Positions 1 through 7,753 of a DNA stretch of 64,000 nt are shown here, piece by piece. Positions within the stretch are counted from its first letter, which is position 1, and every line of letters begins with the position of its first letter. The notes under the pieces are model-generated. The model was not told the origin of the DNA. It worked only from the letters and a program-made list of their open reading frames with translations, and made no database searches. The translations under genes were made by a program, and so were the position numbers. This stretch comes from Salinibacter ruber DSM 13855 (GTDB lineage: Bacteria; Bacteroidota; Rhodothermia; Rhodothermales; Salinibacteraceae), in the NCBI RefSeq assembly GCF_000013045.1, contig NC_007677.1:1364001-1428000 (forward strand), given 5' to 3'.

Positions 1-5
1 GAGCT

Positions 6-1181
6 ATGGGAGTATACGACGCAGCGAATGTGCAATCTGAGATGCGGCCAATGGAGCCGCCTATGTGGGTCTGGTACCTTGACTCACCCCAAGATGTGGG
101 AGAGAACACGTTACCAGCTGATCTACGCCGCGAAGCCCTTTCCCCCAAGGAAAGCCAAGATGAGTCCGTCACTGGTATTGGTGACATGCGGCAGTTCGTT
201 CAGCGGCACTGGACGCAGTTTGTTGATCTGCTCCACGGGGAAAACAGAAAGGAAGGAACCGCGACCGGCTACCGGAGGCTGGCTCGACTCCGTGAGGAGC
301 TTCAATTACGGCTAGAGACCCTTACCGAACGGATTGCCATCACGGAAGACCGGATTGATTACGTTGCACTTGTTTTTGAAAGGCTCGTCACCGATTTGGT
401 CGAAGAAGTTGAAGCAAAACCGAGGTGGAATCTCGCATTGAGAGCCGCCGAGTTTGAACCGAAAGACATACGGGCATGGAGTCTCACCGAAAAAACAGTC
501 GAGGACGTTTTCGAAGAAGTGATCGAGGAGAGGATCCTCGCAGATCTGTTCGCAGGAGAAAGTAGGCTGTATCCCCCTCAGATCATCATTTCTGATGAAG
601 AGATTCGAGATGAAGGCATCGAGCCAAAGAATCTCCGCAGTACCCGCGTTGCGCTTGGACAGGGAGTAAAGTATGAAAAGACTTCTCGCGAAGACTTAAT
701 TCCCAGCCGACTTCCACTCGATCCGGAGTATGGGGAAGACGCAACGTGGGGGGGCACCCTCACTGAGTTGATTGATACCCACGAAGTTCTCAAGGAACAG
801 CGAACGGCAGCTTGGCGAGCCAGAGACATGGCTGACTTTCGCCTCTCCGTTCTCGACAACGTGCTCTACCGATTTGAACTTTTTGGCCGTGTAGAAGAAG
901 ATATTCGCAAATTTGTAAATGAAGGCAAATTAGAGGTGGCGGGGGCTGTGGTGCGGGCGTCCAAAGACTCAGATATGGGATGGGGACGGCGAGAAATTAC
1001 GAGGAAGGCTGCCACTATTTGCGACGACGAAACAGCAGAAACGTACCGGACAGTGGAAAGGACGCTGGGGAGCCTCTATCCCAAACAGAGTAGGCGTGGA
1101 AATCCCGGAAGCGACAAAGAAAATCTAGGACGCCTGATGGTGGAACGGTGTAAACGGTACGTGGATGCCTTTACCTATTAG
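6..1181 (+). CDS. Hypothetical protein, possibly 5'-truncated by window edge
   Basis: Reading frame of 391 codons with no stop before the window edge, so the true start may lie upstream. I recognise no family. The product is soluble and acidic. Residues about 80-130 are rich in Glu, Arg and Leu and look helical or coiled-coil (LARLREELQLRLETL). The middle holds another acidic helical stretch around TVEDVFEEVIEERI. The C-terminus is basic. No membrane segment or signal peptide is visible. It is followed directly by transposase debris, so the gene may be a leftover of an interrupted locus. The function is unknown. Confidence 0.6.
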   Translation: MGVYDAANVQSEMRPMEPPMWVWYLDSPQDVGENTLPADLRREALSPKESQDESVTGIGDMRQFVQRHWTQFVDLLHGENRKEGTATGYRRLARLREELQLRLETLTERIAITEDRIDYVALVFERLVTDLVEEVEAKPRWNLALRAAEFEPKDIRAWSLTEKTVEDVFEEVIEERILADLFAGESRLYPPQIIISDEEIRDEGIEPKNLRSTRVALGQGVKYEKTSREDLIPSRLPLDPEYGEDATWGGTLTELIDTHEVLKEQRTAAWRARDMADFRLSVLDNVLYRFELFGRVEEDIRKFVNEGKLEVAGAVVRASKDSDMGWGRREITRKAATICDDETAETYRTVERTLGSLYPKQSRRGNPGSDKENLGRLMVERCKRYVDAFTY

Positions 1182-1286
1182 CTAACCCAAGTTGTGGGGT
1201 ATGTTGGGGCAGCGAGAAAAAGCGGTGCCCATGCCCGATCTTGGAGAAGTTGACCATCACATTTCCTTCTCCCAAACGGATCGACC

Positions 1287-1714
1287 ATGGACACCGCAAT
1301 CATTGGAATGTGCTGCCTTATGGATGATTGGCTCCAGGCCCGCCGGCATCAAGAAAGCTCCCAAAAGAAAGCTCCCGGCGTAGTCTCGTCGACGCAGAGA
1401 TTATCACCATCGTCCTGACGGCGGCCCGCTTTTTGGGCGGCAACTTCCGAGCCGCTCAGTCGATGCTCATCGAGCAGCGCTACCTGACCGATGGGCTTAG
1501 CTGGAGCCAGTACAACTGGCGCCTGCATTGAACCCAGCCGCTTCGGGAGTCGCTCTTCGATTGGCTTAGTCGTGTCCACAGGGCTGCGGCTCGTGAGGAC
1601 GTGTTTCTGATCGATAGCTGCCCGGCAGGGGCTTGCGACAATATCCGCATTCGAGACTGTAGGATCTACCCCTCAGCGGCGACAGAGGACGTTTTTCGAG
1701 GCCAACACCGCTAG
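1287..1714 (+). pseudogene. IS982-family transposase remnant
   Basis: A start at 1287 opens a short frame (MDTAIIGMCCLMDDWL) that breaks near 1370. The reading then moves to another frame with IS982-type sequence (DAEIITIVLTAARF, then SWSQYNWRLH). That frame meets an internal TGA at 1529-1531 and continues with VFLIDSC and NIRIRDCRIY, which match the IS982 pattern of a DDE-fold Asp in IDSxP and an NIRI block. At least one frameshift, one nonsense codon and loss of the C-terminal half make it dead. Family assignment is by motif only. Confidence 0.65.
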
Positions 1715-1781
1715 AACTGCAAATGCAAGTGCTAAAGCTGAACCATATAAAAAAATGAACCAGTGAAAGAAGGGGGCACTC

Positions 1782-1797
1782 TGTCCCAGCGTGGACA
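1782..1797. promoter_or_regulatory. 16-bp palindromic site, copy 1
   Basis: TGTCCCAGCGTGGACA is a near-perfect inverted repeat (TGTCC-A / T-GGACA). Related 16-mers lie at 13362-13377 and 37441-37456, with a half-degenerate one at 34849-34864. This copy lies in the non-coding stretch about 170 bp before the membrane-protein gene at 1970. The shape suits an operator for a dimeric repressor; the cognate protein is not identified. Confidence 0.45.
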
Positions 1798-1969
1798 GCT
1801 GTTGGAGTTGAGCTGGAACGTTTTCGGCTAAATACCTGAGATAGACCCAAATGATGTGCGCCCGAAAAGTGAGAGGTACGGTAGGTTTACTCTCCGACCA
1901 AAGGCATATTTCTTGGGGGTGTACTAATTCAAGCTAGACTGGTCACCCACCTCTTAGATCATCTCTTCC

Positions 1970-2332
1970 ATGTACGTCCTCGGTTTTTTATTCTGGCTCG
2001 CCCTCGCCGGGCTGGTCGGATATGTAGCCAGTGAACGAAATAGAAATCCCTTGGGCTGGGCGTTCATCTCAATGCTCTTCAGTCCTATAATCGGATTTCT
2101 GGCACTGATCGCCGCTGGTGATGCTACCCCTGAGAAGGGGGGTAAGACACGGAGTAGCGGAAGAGGAAAAACGAAGGCTTGGGAGAAGCCAGACGACGGC
2201 TCGAACAGATCTGGTGGCAAAAAGCGAAAGTGCGTGAAGAAAAACGGTGTCCGCCTTCCTGCGGATTACGAGACCTGTCCTGCCTGCCGTAAACCAGTAG
2301 ATAACGGGAAGCATCCTGTGGTTAGAAGTTAG
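1970..2332 (+). CDS. Small two-helix membrane protein with C-terminal Cys motif (paralogue 1)
   Basis: 120 residues. Residues 1-20 and 30-50 are hydrophobic and form two predicted membrane helices. The connecting loop SERNRNPLGW carries the N-R-[ND]-P..W signature shared with five other island proteins (2640, 3267, 6979, 31462 and 33060). Residues 50-85 are a basic, low-complexity linker. The tail has one Cys followed by CPACRKP, which may be half of a zinc-binding site. The ATG at 1970 leaves the first helix at the very N-terminus, as in the paralogues. It is the shortest family member with a Cys tail. I infer a membrane-anchored small metal-binding protein of unknown role. Confidence 0.65.
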   Translation: MYVLGFLFWLALAGLVGYVASERNRNPLGWAFISMLFSPIIGFLALIAAGDATPEKGGKTRSSGRGKTKAWEKPDDGSNRSGGKKRKCVKKNGVRLPADYETCPACRKPVDNGKHPVVRS

Positions 2333-2442
2333 AGGTAGCTCTCTTCACTTATCTGTTGACACGTGGCTTATAGGGGTATGCCGTCCGTTTCTCCATCTCC
2401 GAAAACCTCCGTCAGACCGCTTGAAATACCGATTTTCAGAAC

Positions 2443-2520
2443 TGCGGTAGTAATGAGCCCGACTTCCTCCCCCGATTTTGGGGGTGTATCACCCGTTCAA
2501 CGCCGAAAACCGGGAGTCCT
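2443..2520. repeat. Dispersed intergenic repeat, copy A
   Basis: About 78 bp sharing the ordered blocks TGCGGTAGTAA, CCCGATTTTGGG, ATCACCCGTTCA, GAAAA and GTCCT with copy B at 5961-6037. It lies in the gap 2333-2639, where I see no gene. The GATTTTGGG block is partly self-complementary, so it may form a hairpin. It sits 120 bp before one zinc-ribbon gene, while copy B precedes the nuclease-like gene at 6150. Confidence 0.55.
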
Positions 2521-2639
2521 TGCTGCGACTTGCGAGCGTTCGGAAATCAAGATTGAAACCGTCCGTCGCCTCCCGTAATCTACCGCTACGGAAAGCCCTG
2601 TGGCTCACCTCCTACCCTGAATAGCCTTCATCGTCTGCC

Positions 2640-3233
2640 GTGGTCTTCGGCATCCTCTTCCTTCAGGCTGTCACATTCGGCGTCCTCTCTGCCATCATTG
2701 CCTCAAACAAAAACCGAAGTGCTGGTGGGTGGGGGGCTCTTGGTTTCCTATTTGGGCTCTTCGGCTTCATAGCAACAATCGCTGTCGGCGAAGCTGAAGA
2801 CGACACACGTTCATCTCGCAGGCAGTCTTCCCAGCAGAAGCCCAATTCCTCAGAAAAGAAGCAGACACCAGGCAGCAAAGAGAAGCGATCAGCCGCTCAG
2901 GGCTTTGACCCCGACAATCACGAGAAAAAGTGTCCTGACTGCGCTGAATACATAAAGCTGGAGGCTCAGGTGTGTAAGCACTGCGGGCACAGGTTCTCCG
3001 ATGAGGAGCTAGAGCGGCAGATTGAAGAGACGGAAAGCGAGCTACAAGATGGAAAACAGACCGAGGAGGACAGCGAAACGAAGGGAATTGATACTGAGGA
3101 CTTGTCAAAAGGGATGAGATATATTCTGAACACTCACGATTTCGGCGAGGACAGCGACGAATGTGAAAAGTGTGGCGTATCAAAGTCGTATGTCGTCAAA
3201 CATCAATACAAATGCCGCTACTCAGAGCGCTAA
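2640..3233 (+). CDS. Membrane-anchored zinc-ribbon protein (paralogue 2)
   Basis: 197 residues from a GTG start. Two hydrophobic segments (about 2-18 and 28-48) flank the loop SNKNRSAGGWG. Residues 50-85 form a Ser/Lys/Gln linker. Residues about 97-120 hold KKCPDCAEYI and CKHCGHRF, a classic zinc-ribbon with two CxxC knuckles in the style of UPF0547-like zinc ribbons. The C-terminal 75 residues are acidic and include a further CEKCG and a lone Cys near the end, so a second metal site is possible. It is 33 bp upstream of the paralogue at 3267 on the same strand and probably cotranscribed. I infer that the soluble zinc-ribbon faces the cytoplasm. Confidence 0.75.
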   Translation: MVFGILFLQAVTFGVLSAIIASNKNRSAGGWGALGFLFGLFGFIATIAVGEAEDDTRSSRRQSSQQKPNSSEKKQTPGSKEKRSAAQGFDPDNHEKKCPDCAEYIKLEAQVCKHCGHRFSDEELERQIEETESELQDGKQTEEDSETKGIDTEDLSKGMRYILNTHDFGEDSDECEKCGVSKSYVVKHQYKCRYSER

Positions 3234-3266
3234 TCCGTCAGAGTTGAATAGACGCCCTCACCTATT

Positions 3267-3776
3267 GTGATTACAGGCATCCTTCTGATTCAAGCGGTGA
3301 CGTTCGCCGTTCTCTCAGGCATCGTTGCCAGCAACAAGAACCGAGACCCCGCTGGGTGGGGAATAATCGGTTTACTATTCGGAATCTTTGGCTTTATTGC
3401 GGCAATCGCTGTCGGTGAAGCGGAAAGCGATATACGGTCGCCCGGAAGGCAGTCTTCCCGGCAGAAATCCAGCTCCTCCGAAAAGAAGCAACCCTCCAGC
3501 GAAGAAGACAACCAGCAATCGAGTGCTCAGGGTTTTGACCCCGACGAACACGAGAAGAAATGCCCCGACTGTGCTGAATACATCAAGCTTGAAGCTCAGG
3601 TGTGCCGCTACTGTGGGCACGAGTTTTCCGACGAGGAGGTTGAACAGCAGATTGAAGAGGCAAAGGGGAAGGCAGTAGAGAAGAAAAGTGGATGGGAATG
3701 TCGATGTGGGTCAGTGAATGGCAGTGAGCACGACCTGTGCCCTGAGTGTGGTCGCTCCGCAAATGCGGTTATCTGA
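3267..3776 (+). CDS. Membrane-anchored zinc-ribbon protein (paralogue 3)
   Basis: 169 residues from a GTG start. Same layout as the gene just upstream: two membrane helices around SNKNRDPAGWG, a Ser-rich linker, then KKCPDCAEYI and CRYCGHEF. It differs by carrying a second ribbon at the C-terminus (CRCGSVNG and CPECGRS). The first 125 residues are clearly homologous to the 2640 product, so the two are a tandem duplication with diverged tails. A convergent decayed small ORF (3813-3964) lies 37 bp downstream. The same arrangement recurs at 6979-7642. Confidence 0.75.
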   Translation: MITGILLIQAVTFAVLSGIVASNKNRDPAGWGIIGLLFGIFGFIAAIAVGEAESDIRSPGRQSSRQKSSSSEKKQPSSEEDNQQSSAQGFDPDEHEKKCPDCAEYIKLEAQVCRYCGHEFSDEEVEQQIEEAKGKAVEKKSGWECRCGSVNGSEHDLCPECGRSANAVI

Positions 3777-3812
3777 GATACTTCCTATTGGCTGATTGCT
3801 TAGGGAAAACTG

Positions 3813-3964
3813 TCACCCTTTTTCCTTGCCTCGCCGCTTCTTCGCATACCGGTTCAGGCGGTCATATTTGTTCATCAGCTCAATCCACTCCTTTTCCGCA
3901 AGTGGGCTCCCCTCCGGTGTGCGCTGTGCTCGTTTCGCTTTTCTGACTGCTCTTTGTCGGGCAT
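3813..3964 (-). pseudogene. Frameshifted copy of small protein (EWIELMNK family)
   Basis: Read on the minus strand from ATG at 3964, the frame begins MPDKEQSEKRN and soon hits a stop. A shift of one frame gives GSPLAEKEWIELMNKYDR and then YAKKRRGKEKG before a stop at 3813. Together these match the intact 68-residue protein at 7436-7642 (MPDEKQ... EEEWIELMNKHDR... YAKKRRE) along its length. It is therefore a broken paralogue, converging on a zinc-ribbon gene just as the intact copy does. Confidence 0.65.
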
Positions 3965-4337
3965 CGGGAGGTAGTTGAGAGGAGGGGGCTTTACCGCCTC
4001 TTCCTCAATGGTAGTGAGCCTTCCGTGGATTCCCAGTTTGAAATTTTGAATTTTGGAATTTCAATTTTCCAAGCTCTCACACCATCCACCGTTGAAGGGA
4101 GCCACTGTCAGGATACAGGATTGGGGAGAATGTATTGAGACTGAAGACCGACAGGTTAGAGCAAAATCCCACCCTCTCTCGTTTCATTGGCGGCAAATCC
4201 TCGGCTTCCGATCTCTGTCCTCTTCTTGCGCCTTTGCGTGCCAGCCGTTTACCTTCTTTTGCTTGTGGGGTGTCCGCCTCACAACGAGATTCTCCCACCG
4301 TTGCACCGAGCAGATCTCTTGAATCTTAAGCTTCACT
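3965..4337. other. Non-coding gap before lipoprotein gene
   Basis: No convincing gene on either strand. The stretch 4047-4080 is AT-rich and partly self-complementary (runs of GAAATTTT and AATTTCAATT). That could melt easily and serve as a promoter or upstream element for the lipoprotein gene at 4338. I see no insertion-sequence end here. Confidence 0.35.
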
Positions 4338-5390
4338 ATGTTCAGAGACAGGTTTTTTCTCCTCCCGTTAGTCGCTGTCTTCTTCGTTCTGGGAGCGTGC
4401 CAGAGTGAAGGAAAGCTGACTGGGGAGGTGTTCATCGTGACGGAGGGACGAGAGAACATTGAAATGGGACTGGTTGATGTTAAGGCTATCAGGGCTGACT
4501 CAGTAAAAAACTATCTTCAAGGGCGTTACGGTCGGGCACAACAGGAAGTGAAAGCCAGAGCTTCGGAAGTTGAAACGCTACTCGACTCCCTTGCCAAACT
4601 TTCCAAAAATAGTCTATTGGTTCCTTCGTATGAGGCATATACGCTGGATACACCACAGGGAAGCGCAGATGTCGGAGATCGAGTTGTGGCGATGCCAATA
4701 GGAGAAATAGATTTAGGCAGAGACAGAAAACTCACAAGTAATACGACTGGAATATTAATATCGAAGTTAGAATACGGTTTTTACGAGATAAATTTCGGTG
4801 AGTATAAGGGTCAGGTTAAAAGAGACAGAATAATAAGTATTTCGGATTATAATGAAATTAAAGAGAGAAGAAAGGGTGTGGAAGAGAAAAAAGAGAAAAT
4901 AAAGGAAATAGAAAAGAGCTTTGGAAATATATTTCGAAGGATAGAAAGGTGTGTCTCTCGGAGCTACTACTATCGTGATATGCCCTCTCCCAGCTCCTCT
5001 TCAGAAACTGGCTCCGATGGAAACTACGAGTTGACTGTGGAAGGCGGCGTTCCCTACTATCTCGTCGCACGGGCGAGTCGGTCAGTCGGGGACGAAGAAG
5101 AGCAATACTACTGGATGGTGAAGACGACCGTTGGGGGTGGAGAAGTGAAGGAGGTCAACCTCAGCAACGACAATCTCGGGGGCGTGGTGAACAAGGGATA
5201 TGCCCTAAATGAGCGCACTCTCTCCACAGTTAGAAGGATATGGGAGTCGTCTATTGGCTTGGCGAAAGAGGGAGAAGAGCTGGAATGGGAAAAGCTCATC
5301 TACCGAACGGCATTTCCAGACGATACAACAGGCGTCCCAATTCCTGACGATCTCGACGTGCCAGAAGACGAGTTGCTGAGCGACCGATAA
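4338..5390 (+). CDS. Predicted lipoprotein, unknown function
   Basis: 350 residues. Residues 1-21 form a signal peptide ending in the lipobox LGAC, so Cys21 should be lipidated and the protein exported and membrane-tethered. Residues about 55-85 and 175-195 are charged and helical. Residues about 225-245 (GNYELTVEGGVPYYLVARA) resemble a small beta-sandwich repeat found in many surface proteins. The DNA from about 4735 to 4925 is strikingly AT-rich compared with the flanks, which suggests a patchwork gene. The C-terminal tail is acidic. No catalytic motif is seen. Confidence 0.7.
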   Translation: MFRDRFFLLPLVAVFFVLGACQSEGKLTGEVFIVTEGRENIEMGLVDVKAIRADSVKNYLQGRYGRAQQEVKARASEVETLLDSLAKLSKNSLLVPSYEAYTLDTPQGSADVGDRVVAMPIGEIDLGRDRKLTSNTTGILISKLEYGFYEINFGEYKGQVKRDRIISISDYNEIKERRKGVEEKKEKIKEIEKSFGNIFRRIERCVSRSYYYRDMPSPSSSSETGSDGNYELTVEGGVPYYLVARASRSVGDEEEQYYWMVKTTVGGGEVKEVNLSNDNLGGVVNKGYALNERTLSTVRRIWESSIGLAKEGEELEWEKLIYRTAFPDDTTGVPIPDDLDVPEDELLSDR

Positions 5391-5445
5391 GAACACCAGT
5401 CGTTCGGGCTGATAATCGCCATTCTAAGTGCTCTGAAGGGAAAAA

Positions 5446-5820
5446 TTATGAGAGTCCTGCTTCCTGTTTGATGTAAGCCATCATCATTTTCTGTAGAACA
5501 GCGAACGGGACATTGCTTCCCTGCTCCCGAACGAAGTCCTTCGCCTGCTGCCACGCCGAGGAGTGTTCGGCGGCGTCGAGAAACTCGTGTCCCTTCCACG
5601 TCAAACCACCGACGGCTCCAACCATCCACTCCTTCTCTTTTCCTGTTCGGGTGTTTATTACTTCACTCAGATTGACATCTACGAGGTCGTTCTCCTCCAT
5701 GATTTTGAGGTGATAGATAATCTTCTCTTCGGAGTGTCCGTCGATTTCTTCCTCCACGTGGTAGTTGCCATCTCTGAGCTGGGCGAGAATTTCCTTAACC
5801 AATTCCATATCTCGCTCCAT
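5446..5820 (-). CDS. DUF2513 family protein
   Basis: 124 residues. It begins MERDMELVKEIL, the hallmark opening of DUF2513 proteins, and contains IIYHLKIMEENDLVD and GLTWKGHEFLD, which look like a winged-helix DNA-binding unit. DUF2513 proteins are short, widespread on mobile elements and of unknown function; some are suspected regulators. It converges on the lipoprotein gene with a 55-bp gap. The family call rests on the N-terminal motif and length. Confidence 0.8.
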   Translation of the reverse strand: MERDMELVKEILAQLRDGNYHVEEEIDGHSEEKIIYHLKIMEENDLVDVNLSEVINTRTGKEKEWMVGAVGGLTWKGHEFLDAAEHSSAWQQAKDFVREQGSNVPFAVLQKMMMAYIKQEAGLS

Positions 5821-5960
5821 AGCTGGTTTGTTTCCCTCTTTTCAGGCTGCGAATTACATAAAGTGAGAGCCCACCGGGATGAATACCCAACGGACCACTC
5901 ATCCGTTGTCCCGCCTCCGTAAATCCCACTCAGACGGCGTGAGAGGCAGATCTGGAGAAG

Positions 5961-6037
5961 TGCGGTAGTAAAAGACCTTGCTACCCACCCCGATTTTGGG
6001 CTTATATCACCCGTTCAGTTCGGAAAAACGGGTGTCC
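5961..6037. repeat. Dispersed intergenic repeat, copy B
   Basis: Second copy of the element at 2443-2520, with the same block order and about the same length. It lies in the gap 5821-6149 between the divergent DUF2513 gene and the nuclease-like gene; nothing else is seen in that gap. The central GATTTTGGG and ATCACCCGTTCA blocks are the best conserved. Confidence 0.55.
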
Positions 6038-6149
6038 TCTCAAACCTTTTCCCGGCTGCTACCATTGGGGGCTCGGTCGGTTGGAGCCTTCCCTGCGCTC
6101 GCCTGTCTTAAAGTGTTCTCCTATTCCCCCAATCTCTACCCAGAACCCG

Positions 6150-6908
6150 ATGACAGAAAGAGAGGAAAAGCTGCATCGAACGTGGACTGAACTCCTACTC
6201 GAACGGGGAAACCAAGAACTCGCTTCGATTGCCGTGGAATCGGAAGTTGAGATTTCTGAGGGTGAATGGGGAGTCGAATCGATTGTGTTAGGACTTCCTC
6301 CATCGGCCCACGGAATCGTGAAGGGGAGCGAGGATGTCAGAAACGACTTGGTGAACTATCTTCACGACGTGTGTGCGGGTAATGTATACAATCAGGACGG
6401 CATTGGGGAAAGGGACCCGCACATAGAGGTGAGAATGAAACTACTTGAAGTCGACGAGGACTGGCAGGAGGAGATGCGTCGGCTTATCTCAGAGACGAAG
6501 GGCTCAAATCAGGGCGCAATTTCAGAGAAGGTAGCGAAGCGGGAGGGCAGAGATACTCACACCTATAACGAGATGACCTTCGGGTCGAAGTCGGAAATCC
6601 GAATCGCTCAAGAGTTGGAAGTTCGTGACCTCCTATTCTTTCCGCTTCCGTTGGGAGTGCGAGCAGAAACGGGCGACCGCTGGAAAGACCGCCGTGAACC
6701 TGATTTCCTTGTGTGTCAGGACGGGGCGTGGGGAATCTTGGAGGTGGCGTATCACCCCGACCGCTACGAGAAGGATGCCGAAAAGGCTACTTGGTTCAAG
6801 GAGGCTGGCATTCTATGTGTGGAGCACGCCACGGCTGAACGGTGCTACAACGAGCCTGTCGATGTGGTTGATGACTTCCTGAACGTGCTCTCGAAGCATC
6901 GGAGCTAA
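6150..6908 (+). CDS. Restriction-endonuclease-like fold protein, unknown substrate
   Basis: 252 residues from ATG at 6150; an upstream in-frame ATG at 6081 would add 23 residues of repeat-derived sequence and is less likely. The C-terminal half carries SKSEIRIAQEL, REPDFLVCQDG, WGILEVAYH and a conserved-looking tail (LCVEHATAERCY). This matches a family I recall from cyanobacteria and others in which a PD-(D/E)XK core reads PDFLV...WGILEVDG..H. Here the DG is missing and the catalytic Lys position is not obvious, so activity is uncertain. The N-terminal 130 residues are acidic and helical. Confidence 0.55.
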   Translation: MTEREEKLHRTWTELLLERGNQELASIAVESEVEISEGEWGVESIVLGLPPSAHGIVKGSEDVRNDLVNYLHDVCAGNVYNQDGIGERDPHIEVRMKLLEVDEDWQEEMRRLISETKGSNQGAISEKVAKREGRDTHTYNEMTFGSKSEIRIAQELEVRDLLFFPLPLGVRAETGDRWKDRREPDFLVCQDGAWGILEVAYHPDRYEKDAEKATWFKEAGILCVEHATAERCYNEPVDVVDDFLNVLSKHRS

Positions 6909-6978
6909 ACTTTCGCTCTCGTCGCCACCTTTCCTGCAACCTGCCTCGATTTCTCTCTAACGAAGCCTCTCACGCCCG

Positions 6979-7481
6979 ATGATAGTCGGTATTCTCCTCT
7001 TTCAAGCTGTAGCGTTCGCCGTCCTCTCAGGCATCGTTGCTAGCAACAAAACCTTGACCCTACTAAATGGAGCACTTTGGGCTTCCTCTTCGGTATATTC
7101 GGCTTCGTTGCGGCACTGGTCGTCGAGTCAGCAGAGCTCAAAAAAGGAGAGCCCCAAGAAGCCCAACGCTCCGAGCGAGTTGAGAGACAAACCTCGACGG
7201 CACGGAAGTTTGACCCAGACGAACACGAGAAGAAGTGCCCGATGTGTGCTGAGTATATCAAGTTGGAAGCCCGACGATGTAAGCACTGCGGACACGAGTT
7301 CTCCGAGAAAGAGGTAGAGAACGCTGTGGAAAAGGAGAGGAGGCAGTTTCTTGGGCGCTCCCTGTCAGACGAAGTTGATGAGAGATACTGCCACCTTTGT
7401 GGTGACGTGGCGGAGGAAAACCACGCCCAGTCGCCCTATTGGGCTTGCGAGGACTGTGCTGAGGAAGTTCCAGTGTCCTGA
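6979..7481 (+). pseudogene. Membrane-anchored zinc-ribbon protein (paralogue 4), one-base frameshift
   Basis: Starts at ATG 6979 with MIVGILLFQAVAFAV and SGIVASNK, then changes frame at an A-run near 7048. With one more A the reading becomes SNKNLDPTKWSTLGF and runs into GFLFGIFGFVAAL. The remaining frame (to 7481) carries KKCPMCAEYI, CKHCGHEF, then CHLCG and CEDC, giving two zinc ribbons as in paralogue 3. The rest of the gene is undamaged, so this is a very recent mutation, a sequencing slip or a phase-variable tract. Its neighbour on the opposite strand overlaps its last 46 bases. Confidence 0.7.
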
Positions 7482-7642
7482 CCTTTTTGCTCGCCGTCAT
7501 CACTCTTCTCCCGACGCTTCTTCGCATACTGGCTCAGACGGTCGTGCTTGTTCATCAGCTCGATCCACTCCTCTTCGGTGAGCGGGCGACCGCTGGGCTC
7601 CTTTCGCTTCTCTTCGCTGTTCGGCTGCTTCTCGTCGGGCAT
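7436..7642 (-). CDS. Small charged protein (EWIELMNK family)
   Basis: 68 residues from ATG at 7642. It contains PLTEEEWIELMNKHDRLSQY followed by a Lys/Arg-rich stretch and a Gln/Ser-rich tail. No membrane segment. A frameshifted homologue sits at 3813-3964 in the same position relative to another zinc-ribbon gene, so the pair was duplicated together. Its 3' end overlaps the zinc-ribbon gene by 46 bases on the opposite strand. Conservation of the reading frame in two copies argues that it is a real gene. Confidence 0.6.
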   Translation of the reverse strand: MPDEKQPNSEEKRKEPSGRPLTEEEWIELMNKHDRLSQYAKKRREKSDDGEQKGQDTGTSSAQSSQAQ

Positions 7643-7753
7643 TGAGGACGGGGGAGGGTTGATTGACCGATTTTCTTTTCGGAGTGTGGGGGCTGCGTGC
7701 AATCTGCCGGGGAGTGGTCAGGAAACAGAAGTGAGATTTCCGCTAACAGCGAA

